From Datnioides undecimradiatus (taxonomy: Eukaryota > Chordata > Actinopteri > Lobotiformes > Datnioididae): a stretch of 64,000 nt of DNA. Below, in pieces: positions 34,536 to 64,000 of this stretch. Where the stretch lies: NCBI GenBank assembly GCA_008933995.1, contig WARS01000063.1, positions 124,001 to 188,000 on the forward strand. Reading direction: 5' to 3'. The notes below the pieces were generated by a model, which did not search any database, was not told where the DNA came from, and saw only the letters and a list, made by a program, of their open reading frames with translations. Numbering within the stretch: the stretch's first letter is position 1; each line of letters begins with the position of its first letter. A program made the translations under genes and the position numbers.

Positions 34536-35948
34536 GCAGATCCTCGAGGCTCTGCGGTATCTGCACTTCAAACACATCGCTCACTGCGACCTGAAGCCCG
34601 AGAACGTGCTGCTGGCCTCGGCGGACCCGTTCCCTCAGGTAGTGTTCCTTACGATGCGTTCAAGGACCAGTTGTCACGTCGGTACATTAAACGCACCCCG
34701 CTGTCGCGCTGCAGGTGAAGCTGTGCGACTTCGGCTTCGCGCGCATCATCGGCGAGAAGTCCTTCCGCCGCTCCGTCGTGGGCACGCCTGCCTACCTGGC
34801 GCCGGAGGTGATCAGCAGCAGCGGCTACAACCGCTCCCTGGACATGTGGTCGGTGGGCGTCATCACGTACGTGAGCCTGAGCGGCACGTTCCCCTTCAAC
34901 GAGGACGAGGACATCAAGCAGCAGATCACCAACGCTGCCTTCATGTACCCACGACAACCCTGGGCCTCCATCTCGCTGGAGGGTGAGCGCGAGACATGTT
35001 TCCAGCTGGTGCATTCAAGGACAGTCCGATTTTAGATTGCCCAAAACATTTCATGCAAGAAATAGGTCTGTATGATCCCTCTGACGCTGTTTAACTGAAC
35101 CAACCACATGGACGCTTCTTACCGATGGATAGTCTAAATTCAGAGTGTCACTGAATGCATCATCAATGGGAGACTAGATGTAACCTCAAATCACATTATA
35201 GCAACTGAAACCATCTGATGTGTTTATGTTTTAAACCCCCAGCATCCAGTTCTCTTTAGGTCTCATGTCTCTAAATGTAAAAAGGCGCCCGTAGTGTTTT
35301 AATCAGCTCGCTGCAGCTCAGCTCTGAGTTTACATCACGTGGTGTTTGAGCGCCCACACACCGCAGGCTCTTCCCCCCGTCGGCCACTGGGTGACTCCAG
35401 AGGACCGCTGTTAATCCGCTGTGCTCCCTCTCCTCTCCAGCCGTGAGTCTCATCAACAACCTGCTGCAGGTGTCGGTCAGACGCAGGTTCAGCGTGGGCA
35501 AAGCGCTGGGACACCCCTGGCTGCAGGTCAGTTTAAAGTCTGAGGCTCAGGAAGCACTTTGTTTTTCTGCCATATTTGTCGTTTGTTTGTTGAAATAGTG
35601 TGTTATTGTTTATAATCTGCAATAAATGCTTAGAATAAACAGCCCCTGAGGATTTAGTGCTGATTGCATATGTTCATTTCAGTGAGGAGGGTATGTCAGT
35701 GGGGAAATCCGACTCATCTGCATTGGAAACAAACTGAAAAATGTGTGTTCAGCATCTTTTCATACTTCTACAACGTCCTGCAGGACTTCCAGCTGTGGTG
35801 CGACCTCAGGGAGTTCGAGCAGAGGATGGGCTGCAGGTATCTGACGCACCGCGGGGACGAGGAGCGCTGGATGCGCTACGCCCAGGAGAGACGCCTCAGC
35901 TTCCCCTCCCACCTCTGCTGGGACCCGGACTGTGACCCCGACATGTGA
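27149..35948 (+). CDS. protein kinase D family serine/threonine kinase (18 coding exons, 816 aa)
   Basis: Diacylglycerol- and PKC-activated kinase. Exons: 27149-27304, 29270-29408, 30574-30705, 30798-30952, 31072-31267, 31541-31651, 32345-32504, 32795-32918, 32999-33076, 33169-33382, 33510-33535, 33636-33708, 33810-33916, 34004-34165, 34540-34638, 34715-34982, 35441-35526, 35784-35948. All junctions are GT-AG and in phase (2,451 nt). Domains: N-terminal ubiquitin-like fold (about 15-98), C1a (111-160, [16 protein letters not shown]), linker with [11 protein letters not shown] and RPRTHSLSN (14-3-3-like sites), C1b (228-277), acidic stretch, PH (378-485), kinase (504-760). Catalytic residues are present: GSGQFG, VAIK Lys534, HCD Asp628, DFG Asp649, activation-loop Ser660 and Ser664. 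The tail ends WDPDCDPDM without the C-terminal PDZ ligand of PRKD1/2. It is a divergent paralogue, perhaps a fourth PKD. Confidence 0.93.
27305..29269 (+). other. PKD intron 1 (proximal exon 1 to exon 2)
   Basis: About 2 kb without a supportable gene; ORFs are short and overlap (CA)n tracts. It ends in a (TG)n tract that runs almost to the exon 2 acceptor. Confidence 0.7.
29219..29262. repeat. (TG)n tract just upstream of PKD exon 2 acceptor
   Basis: Interrupted once by CATGCG, it ends about seven bases before the exon at 29270 and so occupies the polypyrimidine-tract position. Confidence 0.85.
31281..31318. repeat. (CA)n tract just after PKD exon 5 donor
   Basis: Begins about a dozen bases after the donor at 31268. 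Confidence 0.85.
31850..31995. repeat. widespread teleost interspersed repeat (GCTAACATGCTA-type)
   Basis: It has the typical run AGCATGCTGACACGCTAAAC, GATGGTGAACGTGGTAAACA and AGCATGTTAGCATTG. This is known to me as a very common, short, MITE-like repeat in percomorph fish introns. It lies in PKD intron 6. Confidence 0.65.
32574..32602. repeat. (CA)n tract downstream of PKD exon 7
   Basis: Pure CA run about 70 bases after the exon 7 donor. Confidence 0.85.
32924..32962. repeat. (CA)n tract just after PKD exon 8 donor
   Basis: Starts about five bases after the donor at 32919. Confidence 0.85.
33599..33632. repeat. (GT)n tract abutting PKD exon 12 acceptor
   Basis: The repeat runs to the CAG acceptor at 33633-33635, so a TG repeat replaces a normal polypyrimidine tract. 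Confidence 0.85.
33976..34000. repeat. (GT)n tract abutting PKD exon 14 acceptor
   Basis: Ends directly at CAG|AGC (exon start 34004). Confidence 0.85.
34486..34535. repeat. (TG)25 tract abutting PKD exon 15 acceptor
   Basis: Fifty bases of TG end four bases before the acceptor AG of the exon at 34540, which encodes the catalytic HCD motif. Confidence 0.85.
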
Positions 35949-36029
35949 CCTGCAGCAGTTCGCAGCCTGAGCTGCTCAGGTGTTGTTGTAAACAAGAGAA
36001 AACGTGTCTTTTCTTCGTCTGATGTGATA

Positions 36030-36035
36030 AATAAA
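36030..36035 (+). terminator. polyadenylation signal AATAAA (PKD gene)
   Basis: First AATAAA after the PKD stop at 35946-35948, giving a 3'UTR of about 100 bases. Confidence 0.65.
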
Positions 36036-36073
36036 ACACAAACAACTGCGGTGTAGTAACATAGTTTTCCTTT

Positions 36074-36079
36074 TTTATT
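36074..36079 (-). terminator. actn3: distal AATAAA on the minus strand (actn3)
   Basis: TTTATT on the + strand. Use would give an actn3 3'UTR of about 1.2 kb ending almost on the PKD poly(A) site. Confidence 0.4.
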
Positions 36080-36645
36080 CCAAGTTGTGGGTTTTGAGGT
36101 TGAACTGAGTGAAAATGAGTTTTCAGCATCGGTGTGGATGGACAGAATGGGCGGAGGAGGAGGAGAACAGGAGCACAGATGACATTAAACACATCACCAC
36201 ACGCAGGGAGGAGTCGACTCGCACTGATCATCATGGCCGACCTGTCAATAGGACCGAACCTCACTGACATAAGCCTGCTGTGGTCCCACGTACAGCATCG
36301 ATTCTTCTTCTTTAGTCCGCAACTTTCCTGACGCCCTGTCGCCGCTCGCCGCTCGACACCTCGCTCTCCGTCCGCGTCTCCTCCGCGACGCGACGAAAGC
36401 ACCTGCGTTCGCTCGGATGTTAAGTCTGAGAGCGGGGATCGTCCTCTCCGTCTTCGTTCTCCAGCCGTGGCCCTCGCTCTGTCTACGTTTTACCCACAGT
36501 GCTTTGCTCTGAGTCGCTCTCTCCGCCTGCGTGTCTCCGTCTCCAGCGCCTCAGGGTTTTCGGTGCTCCCGTTCGCCCTCCGTGTTCTTCCTGAGCTTAA
36601 ACCTCTAAGATCTCCTGGTTTCACAGTGCTTTGTTTGTTCGTTTG

Positions 36646-36655
36646 TTTATTTATT
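36646..36655 (-). terminator. actn3: overlapping AATAAA pair on the minus strand (actn3, proximal)
   Basis: TTTATTTATT on the + strand gives two overlapping AATAAA hexamers, about 590 bases after the actn3 stop. A likely alternative or main site. Confidence 0.5.
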
Positions 36656-37237
36656 TGTTTACTTCTAACAGACTGGCTTCGTGACATCGTAGCGCCCGAC
36701 TGAAAACGCCTGACGGGCCGGGCGACGCCGCTTGCGTTTCCCTGCGATTCGGGGAGTTTTTCTAAAACTTCAACATAGCATGCATCTGCACAAATACACA
36801 ACCAACCAAGCCGACGGACCAACAGCGTTTCATCACGTGTTCTTCTTTAATCACCCTTCTACAAAAAATAGGGGGGAGAGAGGGGGGAGAGAGAGAGGGG
36901 GGAGCGGGAGGCTTTGCTCAAAGTCACCGACTCTCCCTCTGTGCCTCTTTGTTTCAGCAGCTTCATTGAAGCGGCCCCGGTTTTTAGTTTTAAGGCGCTC
37001 CGACAGAAACAAGGTTTGAGCAAAGTCTCCCGCTCTCGCCCTCTCTTGACTGGTGTGCGCTGGGACGGGAGGAGTCGGGGAGGAAGGGGGAGAAAGATCA
37101 GATCTGACAGAGGAAAAGGCGATAAGAGCGGAGAGTACAGAAGGAGGGGTTAGAGCGCTCTCTCCGCAGAGGAGAAACAATGGGAGCTGGGAGGAAGGGA
37201 TGGGAGGAGGAGGTGGAGGAGCAGGAGGAGAGGCGGT

Positions 37238-60805
<23,568 letters not shown>

Positions 60806-62992
60806 CGTGCCGCCTCTGTCAGGACTTCTCACGTCCCCCTCAGCTTATAGTAAGAAAAGATTAATCAGCAGTAGAAACGACGACGACGCCGTGAGGGCAA
60901 GAACCTCCTTAAGACGGGGGGTCTCGCTTTTCGGGGGGAGAGGCAGTTAGGGGCTGCAGAGACCAGACTCCACTGGTGCGAGGTGCCTGTGCGGAGGTGG
61001 TGCTCCCACTACCAGAAGACCCTGCTGGCCGGTGCTCCTTTCCTGGTCAAAAGTGGCACACGTGACCGCACCCCAATAAGTATGGGAACTGACAGCTTGG
61101 GTATCGGGTTCTGACCCTAAAAAGGTGTTAGAGGCGGGGCAGTCTCCCCGCGGGCTGGGCTAACGGGCGCGTGAGTGGCGCGGAGATGTGTCAATTACGC
61201 CCCCTGGCCACGGAGGGGTTTTTATGGCCTGTGCAATGCACCTGTCGCTGCTAGTGACCCTCAATGGCAAACCCAGGCCTCTGTAGTTTCAGAATACCTC
61301 TTTCAGGAAACAGGATCAAAGAACTCAATCTCATATTATCATGAATTAATAAGAAATAAGCAGCGGTTTATTACGCAACACTCCACCTCAAACCAACTTA
61401 TTCCCTACAGCTGAAAACAAGGCTGCAGGTAAAAGCTGCTTAGTTTATTTTTTAAATTATAACCCAAGCTACAAGATATCAAACAGCCCGCTAAGAGCTA
61501 TTCGTGGCTTTCCGTCTTGCCGGTATAAAAATGTAATTAGAATAAAAGAGATTCAGGCGCTTTCATGAGAAAAAAAAGGTGAATTTATTCATGATTTGCA
61601 TGCAGATTGGGGGAAAAAATGCCTCAGAATATTTACGAAATACAGATTAAAATGCACTTATATATGCATACACAACCTTACAATATAATGTGTTTATATC
61701 AGGATTTGTCATTCACAGTAAACATGTTTTTAATCTAACATTCATCAACTAAAACCCCCGTCCCAACCGACTTCCTTGAAATCAGCACATCCCGACCTCT
61801 ATCCTCCCGGGGTGACGCGTTAGTCAGTCACCCTCGCCGCGTCTTTGGAAACTAGAACAATTTATATTATAATTAATCAGGCATTTAAATGTAACTACAC
61901 TCTGCTTGGTCCATTAACCTACTTGAAGAAGCTTAGCTACCGTGTGACTATTTGTGGTTACCCATTACTGTGCTACTGCTGAGCTGAGGGGAGTCGGGAT
62001 GGGTCCATCGCTGTAAACATGACGACGACTATGTGGGTTTTTAAAAGCACGTCGACCACAGACAGAGGCAGATCTGGCCTCTGGTGGTTAAACAAGGGGT
62101 GGACAAACAGCGTGAACACCTCGTGATGTAATGCCACCCACTGCAGCACTGAGGGCTGCAGGAGTCGCTCATTAACACCGCTTTTAACCAGAAATGAAAC
62201 ATATTGGGCTTTTTTTAGATTAAATGCAAGGGTGGAGTACTGAACTGCATCACATCCTGCACGTGTTCATGCCGCGTCCACCCGGCGTGCATGAGGTAAT
62301 GGCTGAGGTATGATTCACATATGTGCTAGAAGAGCTAGAATAGCCTCGGTCGCATCCGTTCACTGAATCTCATGAATGCAAAACTGAAAAGGCAATGCGG
62401 TCTGCGGGCTGTGCTCAAACCGGAGAGTGTTCCAGATGCACACGCACACACGCCTCGGCTGATACCTGCTGCAGGAGAGCGGACGTAACCTGTGGGATCC
62501 CGTCAGAGAGAAACACACACAACACAATGCAGACATGTGCGCACAAAAGAGCGCCTGGATCACAGCGCGCTTCAGCCGTCCAAACCACAGAAGGCGGGCG
62601 GGGGAGGGAGTGTGTGGAGGGGTGGGTGGGTGGGTGAGGAGGTGGAGGAGGAGGCTGCAGCGAGCTTTGGCTGTCAGTACGGTGCAACTGTGAACTCAGA
62701 GCAACGAGGAAGGGCGGTGGGAAGGTGGGGGGCTGCATTCACCAAAGCAAGCTCAGACTCGCAAGCACCCGAGGAAGCCTTCAGTGCAGAGTAGAGCTGG
62801 GAGGATGGGGCGGCCGGAGCACCACCCGCCCTGACCACGGAGGCCGGGGCCGTCTACACCTACTCTACTCTTTGTGAAGCTGCAGGGGAATCCTGGCAAC
62901 ACTGGTCTGCAGTTTGCGGTAATTCGACACTTTAATGAAACATTAGCTTCTGTGTTGGGAGCACAACTGTAGAAATCAGTTCTGGTGAACAA
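60806..62992. other. actn3 upstream region
   Basis: No supportable gene. It should hold the actn3 promoter and 5'UTR (minus strand). A CTATAA-like string near 60850 lies only about 45 bases from the ATG, too close to be convincing. The segment at about 60.9-61.5 kb has an LTR-like look (GC-rich half followed by a TTTATT-containing AT-rich half), but no ends could be defined. Confidence 0.4.
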
Positions 62993-63306
62993 ATGGACGC
63001 CTCGGAGTCAAAGCTGCACTATCGCAACACGGCGTGGATAGTAAACGACGCTCAGAGTGACGAGGACGTGTCAGAACGGGAGTCTGAGACCCAAAATGGA
63101 GTCGTACACAGCAGGGAGGTGAGGTTTAGGGAGCAGCTTTGAACAGAGGATCCATCCACTACACACTCACCTTATACATCAACTCATCTATTCATTCCTC
63201 TCCTTCTTCTTCCCTTTATGTCCTTCCTTCCTTCCTTCCTTCCCTGCGTTAGGAGCAGAGACGAGGCAACGCCCCCCGCTTTGTCTCGACTCCGTCTCGC
63301 AGCTGA
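62993..63306 (+). CDS. possible two-exon small gene (59 aa), unrecognised
   Basis: Exon 62993-63118 encodes 42 residues from an ATG (MDASESKLHYRNTAWIVNDA, then the acidic stretch QSDEDVSERESETQ) and ends at a consensus donor GAG|GTGAGG. A matching phase-0 acceptor follows a (TTCC)n tract at TTAG|GAG (63253), and the second exon runs to TGA at 63304-63306 (EQRRGNAPRFVSTPSRS). Splice sites and composition look gene-like, and it would be divergent from actn3. I do not recognise the protein. It might be the 5' end of a longer gene with another splice pattern, or chance. Confidence 0.25.
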
Positions 63307-64000
63307 AACCCGGCGAGCTGCGGAGGGGTCGGTGTGGGCGCCCGGGGCTTAAGCTCTAGATCTCAGCACACGGACACTCTCAACAGGTCAGAGGACACAC
63401 ACAAGTCAAGTCGGAGCACAACGTCCAGCCGATCCCGGGATTAGAGAAACAAGAGCTGCCGTACCAGAAAAGTCCTATAGGAACCCTGAGATTGATGAGA
63501 ATCTGCAGGTGCGACTGGCCTCGCAGGCGGGCCTTTATCTTATAGGATGTTTCTGATTGGCACACGGGCTGTGAGGGACCCAGAGGTTAGAGGAACAGGT
63601 CTGAGGTTCCAGAGTTTGAGGCTGATTTGTCACTTAAGACGAAATGGAGCTAAGAGCTTTTAGGAAACAGGCGCTAAGATCCCTTCCACAGCCGCGTGGA
63701 GCAAACCCAGCATTCACCAGTTTTAGCAAAGCGGCGCGTCCAACAGCGAAGTCTCTCTGCTGAGTCCGGCGGCGGCGGCGGGGCCACCACACATACAACT
63801 GTCCATCGGCACGCCCAGGCCTCTATGGTAACAAAGGAGGGTGGGGGTGGGAGGGAGGAGGTTGGGTCAGGCTGGGTGGTTCTGGGAAGTTGAGGTCCCG
63901 AGCCAGAGCCACGAACCCAGATCCAAGGTGGCGACGGCGGTGGCGGCGGGGAGAAAAAAAGCGCTGCGTGTGTGTGTTTGTGTGTGTTTCTGTGAGCGGC
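63307..64000. other. right edge, no gene seen
   Basis: GC-rich with a short GCG repeat (about 63766-63780 and 63930-63950). Short ORFs are compositionally driven. It may be intron or promoter of a gene beyond the window. Confidence 0.4.

Larger units (their letters stand above)
36055..37237 (-). other. actn3: actn3 3'UTR and interval between convergent genes
   Basis: No coding exon of either gene is visible here. Purine-rich strings around 36868-36905 and 37070-37230 create ORFs of low-complexity composition only. The extent of the 3'UTR depends on which poly(A) signal is used. Confidence 0.5.

Noticed and set aside
61100..61500. Possible LTR upstream of actn3
   Set aside because: GC-rich then AT-rich layout is suggestive, but no terminal dinucleotides, primer-binding site or second copy could be found.

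Overview
The window is vertebrate, and almost certainly teleost (probably percomorph), genomic DNA. It has multi-exon genes with GT-AG introns, very many (CA)n/(TG)n microsatellites, fish-type LTR retrotransposons, a piggyBac element, and several interspersed repeats that are abundant in teleosts. There is no operon structure, CRISPR array or recognisable tRNA/rRNA gene.

Layout from left to right. (1) 1-682, + strand: the last three coding exons of a kinesin light chain gene (klc2), followed by a long 3'UTR to about 2785. (2) About 2.8-27 kb: a TE-rich block. It starts and ends with two copies of one unit made of the klc2 3' tail, a (GT)n tract and the first coding exon of a protein kinase D gene. 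Between the copies lie a Ty3/gypsy RT-RNaseH remnant (+), a larger retrotransposon remnant (-) with the unusual PR-IN-RT-RNaseH order (Gmr1-like), two 4.1-kb copies of an Fc-receptor-like immunoglobulin-superfamily gene (-), a deleted piggyBac with intact TTAA ends, and the 3' part of another LTR element (-). (3) 27149-35948, + strand: a complete 18-exon protein kinase D gene (816 aa). (4) 37238-60805, - strand: a complete 21-coding-exon muscle alpha-actinin gene, best matched to actn3 (896 aa), with a 14-kb first intron. (5) 60.8-64 kb: upstream DNA with a possible two-exon small gene on the + strand.

The two complete genes are convergent, with polyadenylation signals on opposite strands about 40 bp apart. 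The set klc2 / PKD / actn3 mirrors KLC1-PRKD1-ACTN1 (human chr 14) and KLC3-PRKD2-ACTN4 (human chr 19). It fits the human 11q13 KLC2-ACTN3 paralogon, which has no PKD gene. The PKD gene here is therefore plausibly the fourth vertebrate PKD ohnologue, lost in mammals.

The most suspicious part is 9.2-25 kb. The two Fc-receptor-like copies differ by dense 1-3 base indels even where Ig-domain codons should be constrained, as unpolished long-read sequence would. Together with the duplicated PKD first exon at the block edges, this raises the possibility of gap-filling or haplotype misassembly. I found no clearly new system. The most informative signals are the PKD paralogue, the duplicated first exon, the Gmr1-like element, the Fc-receptor-like pair, and the dinucleotide repeats placed directly at many splice sites.
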